The notes under the pieces are model-generated. The model did no database searches. It was given only the letters and a program-made list of their open reading frames with translations, and was not told where the DNA came from. A program made the translations under genes and the position numbers. Source: JACCXG01 sp963834305 (GTDB lineage Bacteria > Acidobacteriota > Vicinamibacteria > Vicinamibacterales > 2-12-FULL-66-21). Taken from it: DNA of 64,000 bases. Position 1 is the first letter of the stretch. Every line of letters starts with the position of its first letter. The DNA lies in the NCBI GenBank assembly GCA_963834305.1, contig CAWIAX010000002.1:2480001-2544000 (forward strand), in the 5' to 3' direction. Shown one piece after another: positions 47,886 to 57,525 of the stretch.

Positions 47886-48457
47886 GCTGACACTCTCCGA
47901 GATTGAACGGCTCCGCGCCGCGGACGACGCCGACGCCGTCCCGCTCCAGATGGACGAAGACGCGTTCCGCGGGTTCTACGACCGCACCGCCCGGACGCTG
48001 CGCGCCTACCTCGCCCGCGTCACCGGCGACCGGGCGCTGGCGGACGACCTGCTCCAGGAGGCCTACTACCGGTTCCTGCGGGCGCGGGGCGGTTACGAGA
48101 GCGAGGCACACCGGCGGAACGCGCTGTTCCGGATTGCCACCAACCTGATGCACGACAACCGCCGGCGGGCGCGGCTCGAGCCGCTGCTGATCGACGTGGA
48201 CGGGCAGCAGGTGGCCGGGCGCCACGGCAGCGCCGACGCGACCGAGCGGGCCACGGATTCTCCGGCGCGCGATGGCGCGCCTCAAGCCGCGCGAGCGCGA
48301 GCTGCTCTGGCTGGCCTACGCCCAGGGCTCGTCCCACCAGGAAATCGCCGCGTGCCTCGGCCTGCGGACGGGAAGCATCAAGCTGCTGCTGTTCCGCGCG
48401 CGGCGCCGCCTCGCCGGGCTGCTGCGCGGCGGACGCGACTCCGGGAGGGCCTCGTGA
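47878..48457 (+). CDS. ECF-type RNA polymerase sigma factor (one frameshift near 48258)
   Basis: Region 2 is clear (EDAFRGFYDRTARTLRAYLA, then DRALADDLLQEAYYRFLRA, then HRRNALFRIATNLMHDNRRR). The frame shifts near 48258 inside CCGGCGCGCGATGG. Region 4 follows in the next frame (RLKPRERELLWLAYAQGSSH, QEIAACLGLRTGSIKLLLFR). The start overlaps the upstream stop, and the TGA overlaps the next gene's GTG. About 190 residues after correction, a normal ECF size. The downstream product looks like its anti-sigma factor. If the frameshift is genuine the factor is inactive; the preserved region 4 argues for a sequence error. Confidence 0.85.
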
Positions 48458-48960
48458 CGCTCCAGTGCCAGTTCGAACAGGACCTGCTCGATGCGCTCGC
48501 CGCGAGGCGCTGGCCCGCTGGCGCCGAACCCGCGCTGCGCGAGCACGTGGCCGGCTGCCGGATCTGCGCCGACGTTGCCGAGATCGCGGAGGCCTTCTTC
48601 GACGAGCGCGAGATCGCGTGGGCCGAAGGACCGGTGCCCGCCGCCAGCGGCGTGTGGTGGCGCGCCCAGATCAGGGCGCGGGAGGAATCGGCGCGGCTGG
48701 CGTCGCGGCCGATTGCCCTCGTCCAGGCCGCGGCAACGGTGTGCGTCGCGGCAGTCTCGATTGCCGCGGCCCCGTCGGCGTCGGCATGGGTGCGGCAGGC
48801 CGTCACCACGCTCGGCGCCGCCAGCTGGTGGTCTGCCCCGGGGGATGTCAGCCTGTCGTGGGTCCTGAGCGCCGCGGCCTACACCACGCTGCCGCTGCTC
48901 ACGGTCGGCGTCTGGATTGTCCTGGCCCCGGTCGTGGTCTACCTGGCGCTCGACGACTAG
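48454..48960 (+). CDS. Probable anti-sigma factor (zinc-finger type, membrane anchored)
   Basis: 168 residues from the GTG at 48454, coupled to the sigma factor by GTGA. The N-terminal segment REHVAGCRICADVAEIAEAF has the HxxxCxxC pattern of zf-HC2/ZAS anti-sigma domains. Two membrane helices follow (ALVQAAATVCVAAVSIAAAP and TLPLLTVGVWIVLAPVVVYL). It probably holds the ECF sigma factor at the inner membrane until a signal releases it. The extracytoplasmic loop is short, so sensing may need the upstream membrane protein. Confidence 0.82.
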   Translation: MTLQCQFEQDLLDALAARRWPAGAEPALREHVAGCRICADVAEIAEAFFDEREIAWAEGPVPAASGVWWRAQIRAREESARLASRPIALVQAAATVCVAAVSIAAAPSASAWVRQAVTTLGAASWWSAPGDVSLSWVLSAAAYTTLPLLTVGVWIVLAPVVVYLALDD

Positions 48961-49034
48961 CTCGCTGCCCGTTCCGGCAACGGCCCGGCATCCCGGCAAC
49001 GTCCCCGCGGCCCCTCAGCCCTCGCGCCGGCAGG

Positions 49035-50621
49035 CTACTTCCCGCGGACCAGTGCCGCACCAGGGCGCGCCTGCGTGTGCTCCCCTTTGCGCACGACCAC
49101 CACGCCGTTCACGAGCACATAGGGAATGCCGCCGGCAAACGCATGCGGCCGCTCGAAGGTGGCCGCGTCGCGGACGGTCGCCGGATCGAAGACCACGACA
49201 TCCGCCGCGTAGCCCTCCTTGAGCAGGCCGCGGCGATCCAGCCGGAAGTGGCCGGCCGGAAGCGACGTCATCTTGCGCACCGCTTCCTCGGTGCGGATCA
49301 CGCCGCGGGTGCGGACGTACTCCCCGAGCACACGCGCGCTGTTGCCGTAGCCGCGCGGGTGAGGCACGCCGGCGCCCGCCGTCAGCACCCCGCTGTCGGA
49401 CGCGAACGCAACGAACGGATGCCGCATGATCCGCTCGACATCGCGGTCCGACATGAAGTGGTAGACCATCGACGCGCCCCCAGCGATCATCATGTCCCGT
49501 GCCGCCTCGAGCTGGGCGTCGGCCGAGCTCGAGCCTTTCAGCTTCACGGCCACCGCGGCCATGGTCAGGCCGTTCAGCGAAGCGTCCGGCGGGTACGAGG
49601 CGACGACGGCAAAGGACAGATCGGCGAGACCGCGGCCGGCAAGCAGCGCGCGGATCTCGTCCTTGATCTTTGCCCACTGCGCCGGGTCGGTGAGCCGCGC
49701 GGCGATGGCGGCCTGGCCGCCCTCGAGCGACCAGTCCGGAAACCGGATGCCGAGCGTGGAGCTCGCCGCGGTGTAGGCATACTGGTCGGCCATCACGTCC
49801 ACGCCGCGGGCGCGCGCCGCGTCGATCATCTCGAGCGCCCGCTCGCTCGCGCCCCAGTGGCTCGGGCTGTCCACTTTCAGGTGCGACAACTGCACGCGGG
49901 CGCCGGTGGTGAACCCCACGCGGATGGACTCCTCGATCGCCGCTTCGAGCGCCGTCCCCTCGTTGCGCATGTGCGTGGCGTAAACGCCGTTCGAATTCGC
50001 CGCCACCCGCGCCAGGTCGATGATCTCGGGAGCCTTGGCGTACGTGCCGGGCACGTACTGCAGGCCGGTCGAGAACCCGAGCGCGCCGTCGGCCATCCCC
50101 CGCCAGACGAGCGACCGCATCTTCTGCAGGTCGGGAATCGACGGCAGCCGGCTGTCGGTGCCCATGACGGCGCGGCGGACGCTGTTGTGACCGATCAGGG
50201 TCGCGAAGTTCACCGCCACCCCCGTCCGCTCGACGGCGGCCAGCGCCTCGCCGATGTCCAGCGCCGAGCTCCCGCAATTCCCCGCAATCACCGTCGTCAC
50301 GCCCATCCTGACGAAGTTGGCGGCGAGCGGCGATTCGGCGAGATCGTCGGCGTGGGTATGGACGTCGATGAAGCCCGGCGAGACCAGGAGGCCGATGGCG
50401 TTGATGACCTCGCGGGCATCCTCGCGGGCGACTTTCCCGACTACCGCGATGGCCCCGTCCCGGATGGCGACATCGGCACGGCGCGGTGGCGCGCCCGACC
50501 CGTCGACGACCCGGCCGCCCACGATGGCCACGTCGTAGCGGGGAGTCTGGCCGGGAGGCTGGCTGGAGAGCTCAATGGATAGGACGATGGCGACCGCGAG
50601 GGCGGCCGCGAGCGCTTTCAC
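49035..50621 (-). CDS. Secreted N-acyl-D-amino-acid deacylase (amidohydrolase)
   Basis: 528 residues with a signal peptide (ALAAALAVAIVLSIELSSQP). It contains the full D-aminoacylase metal set: GFIDVHTHADD near residue 85, AGNCGSSA near 115, ATHMRNEGTALEAAI near 215, QLSHLKVDSPSHWG near 245 and FASDSGVLTAG near 410. It ends with VLVNGVVVVRKGEHTQARPG, the usual C-terminal strand. It hydrolyses N-acyl-D-amino acids or similar amides in the periplasm. The frame is intact. A second family member, with a different metal motif, lies at 55717-57420. Confidence 0.92.
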   Translation of the reverse strand: MKALAAALAVAIVLSIELSSQPPGQTPRYDVAIVGGRVVDGSGAPPRRADVAIRDGAIAVVGKVAREDAREVINAIGLLVSPGFIDVHTHADDLAESPLAANFVRMGVTTVIAGNCGSSALDIGEALAAVERTGVAVNFATLIGHNSVRRAVMGTDSRLPSIPDLQKMRSLVWRGMADGALGFSTGLQYVPGTYAKAPEIIDLARVAANSNGVYATHMRNEGTALEAAIEESIRVGFTTGARVQLSHLKVDSPSHWGASERALEMIDAARARGVDVMADQYAYTAASSTLGIRFPDWSLEGGQAAIAARLTDPAQWAKIKDEIRALLAGRGLADLSFAVVASYPPDASLNGLTMAAVAVKLKGSSSADAQLEAARDMMIAGGASMVYHFMSDRDVERIMRHPFVAFASDSGVLTAGAGVPHPRGYGNSARVLGEYVRTRGVIRTEEAVRKMTSLPAGHFRLDRRGLLKEGYAADVVVFDPATVRDAATFERPHAFAGGIPYVLVNGVVVVRKGEHTQARPGAALVRGK

Positions 50622-50697
50622 CCGGACAGAATATAACGGTCCGCCGGAGACCGACCGTGGAAGGGGAAGGGCGGGTTCTGGGAGGCAGCGCTACAGG

Positions 50698-51189
50698 TTA
50701 CGCGACCGGGGACCCCAGGCCGTCGTCCATCCGGTGGGCCGGCCCGCGCGGACGCGATATGCGGCCGGCGCCGATGACGAAGTCGGCGTGGGCATCGACG
50801 TCGCTGCGATTCACGTTCATGACCCCAGGCGACTTGACCAGGGATTCTCCGTCGCGCAGCTGGAGCTCGACACGGTAACTGCCCGGCTTGACCTTGAATG
50901 TGAACCCGCCGGCATTGTTGGTCGTGGCGCGCTGCCGCTCGTTGGTCTCGACGTTGACGACTTCGACCACCCGTCCTTCGATCGCTTCGGTGCTCTCCGG
51001 CCCGCGCACGGTACCGCTGATGGTGCCGTTGGCTTCAGCCGGACGGGGCCCGGTGTCGAGAACGGGCACGCCCGGCCGGCAACCGGTCAGCGCCAGCAGC
51101 GAGAGCATGCCGAGGGTGAGCCACGTCATGGCGGCCCAGTGCGGCCAGTAGGGATGCCGGATGCGCCGCGCCAGTGCTCGTGATTTCAT
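50698..51189 (-). CDS. Lipoprotein with carboxypeptidase-regulatory-like domain
   Basis: 163 residues from the ATG at 51189; an alternative ATG is at 51129. The hydrophobic segment WLTLGMLSLLALTGC ends in a lipobox (LALTGC). The mature part is a single CarboxypepD_reg-like beta-sandwich (NGTISGTVRGPESTEAIEGR, TTNNAGGFTFKVKPGSYRVE). It is probably anchored to the periplasmic face of a membrane and binds a ligand, or acts as a stand-alone version of the N-domain of Oar receptors. It lies 76 bp from the amidohydrolase start, on the same strand. Confidence 0.75.
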   Translation of the reverse strand: MKSRALARRIRHPYWPHWAAMTWLTLGMLSLLALTGCRPGVPVLDTGPRPAEANGTISGTVRGPESTEAIEGRVVEVVNVETNERQRATTNNAGGFTFKVKPGSYRVELQLRDGESLVKSPGVMNVNRSDVDAHADFVIGAGRISRPRGPAHRMDDGLGSPVA

Positions 51190-51270
51190 CGCGCCGTCCG
51201 TTGCTGCAAACCGTGGGCCGGGGATTTCAGCTCATCGCTGGGACAGCGACCCTTCAGGTTGTGGTGCTGC

Positions 51271-51304
51271 GCCCCGGGTGGGCGACTGCTGACCCACCCG
51301 GGGC
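51271..51304 (-). terminator. GC-rich hairpin downstream of the 57-residue gene
   Basis: A perfect 12-bp stem (GCCCCGGGTGGG / CCCACCCGGGGC) with a 10-base loop, 32 bases after the stop at 51336. There is no U-tract, so it may act as a transcript stabiliser or a non-classical terminator. Confidence 0.6.
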
Positions 51305-51335
51305 ACCGTGCGTTCCAGACTGACCAACGTCAGGG

Positions 51336-51509
51336 CTACAGCGCTGAGTCCTCCGGCACCGTCGGGTTGTTGTGATAAATGACCGTGCCGTGGTCGCGCG
51401 CCGGGGTCAGGCCGGCGGAACGTGCATTCGAGCGTTGCCGGGACCATAGCCAGGCGCCCACTGCCGAGCCAAGAACGCCAGCCATCAATCCAAAGGTTCG
51501 TTTGCTCAC
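51336..51509 (-). CDS. Small single-span membrane protein (57 residues)
   Basis: GTG start at 51509 with a perfect AGGAGG eight bases upstream (51518-51523), the clearest ribosome binding site in the neighbourhood. The product is SKRTFGLMAGVLGSAVGAWL (one membrane helix), then a basic stretch WSRQRSNARSAGLTP, then DHGTVIYHNNPTVPEDSAL. A GC-rich hairpin lies just downstream. It is only 47 bp from the end of the membrane MutS-like gene, so it may belong to that transcript. No family recognised. The good ribosome binding site and the coherent membrane segment support it as a real gene. Confidence 0.6.
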   Translation of the reverse strand: MSKRTFGLMAGVLGSAVGAWLWSRQRSNARSAGLTPARDHGTVIYHNNPTVPEDSAL

Positions 51510-51556
51510 GCGAGAGTCCTCCTGCGCGGAGAAACGCAAGCGTGGTGCCAGGAGAT

Positions 51557-53430
51557 TCAGGCACCGGGGGGCGGCGCACCGGTCGTTGCCGGGGCGTCGT
51601 CGAGATCGATTCCGATGAGGTGCATGAGGCGCAGGGCGTTGCGGGAAGTGGCCAGGCCGTCGCGCAGGCGGTAGTCGAAGGTCATGCCGCCGTGTTCGTC
51701 CACCGTCTCGGTGAAGTGGACCAGCCGCGCGGCGGTGTTCAGCGGCTCCTCCGCGGCAAGGCCCAGGTCGTGGGTGGTCATGACGCCGATGGCGCCGGCG
51801 CGAGCAGGTGCCGCGCCACCCCGCGCACCGCGATGGCGCGCTCGGCGGTGTTCGTCCCCTGCAGGATCTCGTCGAGCAGGTAGAGAGGGTACGACGCCGG
51901 CGGCTGCCCGGGCGCGCGGCGAGCGATCGATTACGCCCTTCAACCGCGCCAGCGCCGCCATGAAGTACGACAGCCCGTGCTCGAGCGAGTCCTGCACGCG
52001 GATGCTCGTTTCGAGGTCCACCGGCGGCAGGCGGAGCGACGTCGGCGCAGACCGGCGCGCCGGCCTGGGCCAGCACGGCGTTGAGGCCCGATCGCCCGCA
52101 GCAGCGTGCTCTTGCCCGACATGTTCGAGCCGGTGATCAGCAGCAGGGTGCCCGGCGGCCCGACCGTCGACGTCGTTGGCGACGCGCCGGTCGTCGGGGA
52201 TCAGCGGGTGGCCGAGATGGCGGCGCGCGGCCCTTCGATGACGATCTCGCGTCGGAGAGCTCGGGCAGGCACCACTCGGGTTGTCGCCTTGATCTGCGCG
52301 AAGCGCGCTGAGCGCGTCGAGCTCGCCGAGCGCCGCCATCCAGCCGCGCACCGCCGACCCCACCTGGCGCCGCCAGCGTCCAGCGCGAAGATAGACGTGA
52401 AAGTCCCACAGCGTGAGCGCCTGGATCGGGAAGTGGAGGATGCGGCGCCCGACGCGCAGCTGGGCGAAGCCAAGGATGCGGTTCAAGCGGCGCAGGCAGG
52501 CCGGGGCGCCGCGCCGGATCCGCCCAGCCGCGTCGGATGGCGCGAGACGCGGCGCGGCGTCGGCGTCGACCGCGTGCGCGAACGAGGTGGGCGTAGCGTG
52601 CGAACGCCTGCTGCCCGACGAGCGCGCGTCGAAGTGCTCGGTGGACGTGCAGCGCGGTGACAAACGAGAGGATCATCCCCGCGACGATCGGGATGAGCCA
52701 GAGGACGCCTCGCCGTCGCCGGCGGCATCCAGCGCGATCAGCCCCAGATCGACGCGGTCATCGTCCATCACCGCCACCCGCAGCGCCTCGCCGCCTGGGG
52801 CGTGAAACGATCCCGGCCCCTCAGCCCAGCTGAGGAAGGCGTCGAGCTCCGCCGGCCGGATGCCGGCGACAGCCGGCCGTGCGCCGCCAGGTGTCTCGCG
52901 CCAATCGACCGCGGCCGCCAGCTCCGATCACCGCCAACTGCCGTGCCGCGACGTCGCCGCCGGCGCCGGATCCGACACCCAGCGCTGCAGCGTGCAGGCC
53001 CCGGCCGCGGTCGCGGCGGGCCGAGCCACTGCAGCAACGACGCCCGGCCGAACAGATCGAGATCGTGCGCGTATGGGTGACGCTCGAGGTCGAGCCAGGG
53101 GGCGGGTCGGTCGGGCCGGCCGGCGGCAATCGATCCCAGGCCCGGCCGATCCGCGCCAGCGCGTGAGGTTCACGGTGCGCAGGGCATCGTGCCAGGCGAC
53201 CCGCTGCTCCACGCGCGCATGCCAGACCACCAGCACGGCGAAGGTCGGCAGCAGCGCGAGCCCGCCGGTCAGGCGGCGGCCGAGAAGGTGCGGGCGCCCG
53301 CGCCCAGCGAGCAGCGCCACGCCGGGAACGACGGTCGCAGGCGCAGACGCGAGATGCGGGTGCGAGACGGCGCTCCGACATCGCGGCGAGCCGTGTGCGC
53401 GGCCACCTGCGGCTCGTAATGGGCGATCAC
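51557..53430 (-). pseudogene. Membrane-anchored MutS-like ATPase (many frameshifts)
   Basis: Pieces of one MutS-family protein of about 620 residues run through several frames. GTG at 53430 (GTGA overlap with the methyltransferase stop) begins VIAHYEPQVAAHTAR. A membrane segment follows (LALLPTFAVLVVWHARVEQR). The middle domain includes FPIQALTLWDFHVY and RGWMAALGELDALSA. The ATPase domain has SGKSTLLRAIG (Walker A), LNAVLAQAGAPVCADVA, RVQDSLEHGLSYFMAALARL, and IGVMTTHDLGLAAEEPLN near the end; the C-terminus is RNALRLMHLIGIDLDD. The N-terminal membrane helix, and the lack of a visible DNA-mismatch domain I, match a poorly studied MutS-like group in Bacteroidota and Acidobacteriota. The number of indels is high even for this window. 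Confidence 0.75.
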
Positions 53431-54168
53431 GCGGGCTTTCGCGCGTCGATGTTGAGGCGCCAGTAGTCCAGCGTGAACGCCGGAGAGTCGTCCGCGGCGC
53501 GCGTCGGTCAGCTCTGCGCGAACGGGGTCGCGCAGGCCGAGCGGGAGGCGGTCGAGGTGATGACGGATGCAGACGCACGAGACGAAGTCGGCGTAGGCCG
53601 TTCCGCGGTGCCCAGATCGACCGGCGCTTCCTCGAGCCAGGTCTCGACCGCGGTCAGCCCGGCGGCGTCCAGCCGGCTCCCGTCGTTCGCGCGTCGGCGA
53701 AATTCCACGGCTCCTGCCATCCGTGGAAATGCTCGCGGTAGGCCGGCGCGCCATCACCGCCGCGGCATGCTCGAGCATGCGCTCCAGGTTGCCCTTGCCG
53801 CCGCACTGCGCCACGAAACGGCCGCCCGGCCGCAGCGCGGTGGCGACCTGCGGAACACCGCCGCGTGATCCTGGATCCAGTGCAGCGTCGCGGCGCTGAA
53901 CACCGCGTCGAACGCCCGCGAACGGCAGCGCGGCGCCGTCGCCTGGACGTAGCCCGACCGGTGACCGGACGCCTCGCCGCCGGCCCTGGCCACCGCGAGC
54001 ATCGCGCCCGAGCGTTCGCGCCACGACCTGCCCGCCGGCGATGGCGCGCCGCTCGATCTCCAGCGTCAGCCGTCCGGTTCCGCACCCGAGATCGAGGATG
54101 CGCTCGCCCCGGCACGGCTTCAACCGCGCAATCACCCGCTGTCCCCAGTCGAACTGCGGCGCGGACAT
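53427..54168 (-). pseudogene. SAM-dependent methyltransferase (frameshifted)
   Basis: ATG at 54168: MSAPQFDWGQRVIARLKPCR, then GERILDLGCGTGRLTLEIE (motif I) in frame. After that the frame changes several times, with DGAALPFAG, ALRPGGRFVAQCGGKGNLER and, at the end, DYWRLNIDARKPA before the TGA at 53427. The N-terminal context DWDAARYHR just upstream of the ATG, in the same frame, matches the usual start of the trans-aconitate-type methyltransferases, so the true start may be further upstream (an ATG near 54283 is in another frame). The function is inferred only to the level of a class I methyltransferase. The stop overlaps the MutS-like start as GTGA. Confidence 0.7.
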
Positions 54169-54343
54169 CCGGTGATACCGCGCCGCGTCCCAGTCGGTTG
54201 CCGGCGCCCGCTCCAGCGTGCCGCTCCCGGCGATCCGACCTCCTGCGCCCGTTCCGTGCCTTCCGGCCGCCCTGCGTGTGCCATCAGGCTTCCAAGTGCA
54301 CAGTCCGGCAGCAGACCGCGTTCGTCCTACTCACGAGGTGCAT

Positions 54344-55190
54344 ATGCGGCTGGTCCCGACGTTCGGTGCGGCCTTCCTGATTGCGCTCGCCGCCCCGAGC
54401 GCCAACAGCCGGCAGCGCCGGCTGCCGCCAGACCCGGCACGCGGCTGGCCACGCTGACCTGGCCCGCCGCGGTAAACGGCTGACGGCAGACACCGTGGTG
54501 GTGCTGCCGCTGGCCGCCGGCGCGCAGCAGCATGGTCCGCATCTGCCGCTCGGCGTCGACGCGACCCTCGCCGACTATCTGATTGGCCGGCTGCTCGACA
54601 GCTCCGACGTCGTGGTCGCGCCGCCGCTGACGTATCACCATTTCCCGGCCTTCGTGGAGTATCCGGGGTCGCCGTCGCTGTCGCTGAACACGGCCCGCGA
54701 TTCCTCACGGTCGACGTCGCCACGAGCCTGGCGAGCCACGGGCCGCGCCGGTTCTACGTGCTGAACACCGGCCTGTCCACCACCCAGGCGCTTGCCGACA
54801 GCGCCAAACTGCTCGCCGCGGACGGGATCCTGCTCCGCTTCACCGATGCCCGCACGCTGCTCGCGCCCGCCGCTCGCCAGGTGCAGCAGCAGTCCGCCGG
54901 ACGGCACGCGGACGAGCTCGACACGTCGATGGCGCTGCTCGTGGACCCGGCGGCGGTGGACATGAACGTGGCGGTCAGGGAGGACGGTGCGGCCTCGGAC
55001 CCGTTCCGGCTCACCCGCCGCCAGGGAAACGCGGGCACCTACTCGCCGACCGGGGTCTTCGGGCGACGCGACCCTGGCCACCCGCGACAAGGGACGCACG
55101 CTGCTCGACGCCCTGGTGACGGCAATCCATGCCGACATCGAGGCGACACGACGCGCGCCGCTGCCGGCGGCCGGCCTCGCGGACGGCGCC
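54344..55190 (+). pseudogene. Creatininase-family amidohydrolase-like protein (frameshifted, altered metal ligands)
   Basis: ATG at 54344 with a signal peptide (LVPTFGAAFLIALAAPSA). After a frame change the family core appears: VVVLPLAAGAQQHGPHLPLG and VDATLADYLIGRLLDSSD, then PPLTYHHFPAFVEYPGSPSL, LNTGLSTTQALADSAKLLAA and YSPTGVFGDATLATRDKG. In creatininase the first motif carries Glu and the later one is NGHGGN with a metal His; here they read AQQHGPH and NTGLSTT, so two metal-binding positions look changed. Frame changes lie near 54430, 54690 and 55060. The 3' boundary is not sharp, because the next domain follows without a clear start codon and may be fused to it. Confidence 0.65.
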
Positions 55191-55709
55191 AGGCTCCGGC
55201 GGCGGCCCCGGCAGGCCGGGGGCTGCCCGGGCAGCCCCCTCGGTCCCCGGACGGCTGCCTGGCCGCCGACGATTGGGCCATCCGCGCCCTCGGCCCGGCC
55301 TACACGATCGCCTGGATGAACCACGACGCGGTGGCGCTGTCGGACCTCTGGACGGCCGAAGGGGACATGGTCCACCCGGACGGCTTCATCGAGCGCTCCG
55401 CCCAGGTGATCCGGTACAACCGCGCAGCCCTGTTCATGCGTCCCGAGGTACAAGCATTCCCGCCACCCCTTGACCATTGGGCGGGTCCGCTGCATCACCG
55501 GAGACGTGGCGGTGGCGGACGCGAAATGGGAGCTGCGGGGCGTGACCGACGACAAGGGGCAGCCGGTCCCGGCCGCCGATGGCCTCTGCACGATCGTCCT
55601 GGCCAGGCGCGGCGGATGGAACATCGAAGCGTATCGCTACAGCGTGACCCCTCCGCCGGTCGCCCTGCCCACGCTGTTCAAGCGTCCGGGCCTGCCTGGC
55701 GGACGATAA
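55191..55709 (+). CDS. SnoaL/DUF4440-like domain (possibly fused to the preceding protein; one frameshift near 55455)
   Basis: LAADDWAIRALGPAYTIAWM, NHDAVALSDLWTAEGDMVHP and DGFIERSAQVIRYNRAALFM form the first half of a SnoaL-like cone fold. After a shift near 55455 it continues TIGRVRCITGDVAVADAKWE and GWNIEAYRYSVTPP to the TAA at 55707. This fold is common in small binding proteins and ketosteroid-isomerase-like enzymes. There is no clear start codon: a Pro/Ala/Gly-rich linker (APAAAPAGRGLPGQPPRSPD) joins it to the creatininase-like frame, which suggests a single two-domain protein. It is followed 7 bp later by the amidohydrolase start. Confidence 0.6.
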
Positions 55710-55716
55710 TCCCGTC

Positions 55717-57420
55717 ATGCAGACGTCCCGATGGACCTTCCTGGTGCCGGCCGTTGCGGCGGCCGCGGCACTGTTCAGCACCGCCGCCGTCCGGCAGCCA
55801 GCGGCCTTCGACGTGGTGGTGCGCGGCGGCACCGTCTACGACGGCACCGGCGCGCCGGGACGGCGGGCCGACGTCGGCATCCGCGGCGACCGCATCGCCG
55901 CGGTCGGCGACCTGCTCGGCTGCACGGCGCCGGCGTCGTCATCGATGCCACCGGCCTGGCCGTCGCCCCCGGCTTCATCAACATGCTGTCCTGGTCGACC
56001 GAGTCGCTGCTCGTCGACGGCCGCTCGCAGGGGGAGATCCGCCAGGGCGTGACCACCCAGATCTTCGGCGAAGGAGCGTCGATGGGCCCGCTCAACGCCG
56101 CGATGAAGAAGCGGGCGCTCGACGAGATGGGCGACATCAAGTACGACATCACCTGGACGACGCTGGCGGAGTACCTGCGGGAGCTGGAACGGCGCGGCGT
56201 GTCGCAGAACGTGGCGTCGTTCCTCGGCGCCACGACCGTGCGCGAGCACGTCATCGGTCTCGCGGATCGGCAGCCGACCGCCGCCGAGCTCGACGAGATG
56301 CGCGCCATCGTCCGGCGCGAGATGGAGGACGGGGCGCTCGGCATCGGCTCGTCGCTGATCTACGCGCCGGCGTTCTACGCCACGACCGACGAGCTGATCG
56401 AGCTGTGCAAGGTGGCGGCGACGTATCGCGGCAAGTACATCTCGCACATCCGCAGCGAGGGGAACCGGCTGGTCGAGGCGGTCGACGAGCTGATCCGGAT
56501 CAGCCGCGAGGCGAAGCTGCCGGCGGAGATCTATCACCTCAAGGCGGCCGGCCAGGCGAACTGGCCGAAGATGGAGCGGGTCATCGCGATGGTCGAGGCG
56601 GCACGGCGCGAAGGGCTGAAGATCACCGCCGACATGTACACCTACACCGCCGGCGCGACCGGGCTCGATGCCTCGATGCCGCCGTGGGTCCTCGACGGCG
56701 GCTACGAGGCGGCTTACACGCGGCTGCAGGATCCGGCGACGCGCGCGAAGATCGCGGCGGCCATCCGCACGCCGTCGCCCGAGTGGGAGAACCTGTACCT
56801 GGCGGCCGGGCTCGGCCGATCGCGTGCTGCTGGTCGAGTTCAAGTCCGACGCGCTCAAGCCGCTCACCGGCAAGACCCTCGCCGAGGCGGCCAAGCTCCG
56901 CGGCGAGGATCCGGTCGAGACCATCATGAATCTGGTGCTCGAGGACCGGTCGCGGGTCGGCACGGTCTACTTCATGATGTCGGAGGAGAACCTGCGGCGT
57001 CAGCTCACGCTGCCGTGGGTGTCGTTCGGATCGGACGCGGCGTCGATGGCCCCGGAGCCGCCGTTCACGAAGTCGTCGGCGCACCCGCGCGCCTACGGCA
57101 ACTTCGCCCGGCTGCTCGGCAACTACGTGCGCGACGAGAAGGTGCTGCCGCTCGCCGAGGCGATCCGCCGGCTGACCGGCCTGCCCGCCACCAACCTGGA
57201 GCTCGACGGCCGCGGCTTCCTGCGCGCCGGCATGTTCGCCGACGTCGTCGTCTTCGACCCCGCGACGATCGCCGACCGCGCCACGTTCGACCATCCGCAC
57301 CAGTACGCCGTCGGCGTGAAGGAGGTGCTCGTCAACGGCGTCCGCGTCCTGGAAGGCGGCGAACACACCGGCGCGAGCCCGGGCCGCGCGCTATGGGGTC
57401 CCGGCAAAATCGCACGGTAA
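55717..57420 (+). pseudogene. D-aminoacylase-family amidohydrolase with GFINMLSW motif (two frameshifts)
   Basis: The ATG at 55717 opens a signal peptide (TFLVPAVAAAAALFSTAAV) and the first beta-sandwich (DVVVRGGTVYDGTGAPGRRA). Frame changes near 55920 and 56815 divide the gene; with one-base corrections the chain is continuous to the stop at 57420 (GEHTGASPGRALWGPGKIA). In place of GFIDxHxHxD it has APGFINMLSWSTESLLVDGR. Other motifs are YISHIRSEGNRLVEAVDELI, EIYHLKAAGQANWPKMER and VSFGSDAASMAPEPP. The missing HxH means one metal site is probably absent. It is next to the SnoaL-like and creatininase-like genes and before the esterase, forming a hydrolase cluster. Confidence 0.78.
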
Positions 57421-57424
57421 CAGT

Positions 57425-57498
57425 GCACCTTGAACCTTGAACTTGAACCTTGAACCTTGAACCCGAACCCTGAACCTTGCACCCTGCACCCTGAACCC
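57425..57498. repeat. Heptamer array family H1 (reverse orientation)
   Basis: About ten TGAACCTT / TGCACCCT / TGAACCCT heptamers between the amidohydrolase stop and the esterase start. One unit is shortened by a base (AACTTGAACC). Confidence 0.88.
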
Positions 57499-57525
57499 CG
57501 CTTTAAGCACATGCCATAATCCGCC

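Noticed and set aside
50641..50662. Small inverted repeat CGGTC/GACCG as a terminator
   Set aside because: The stem is only about five base pairs and has no U-tract.
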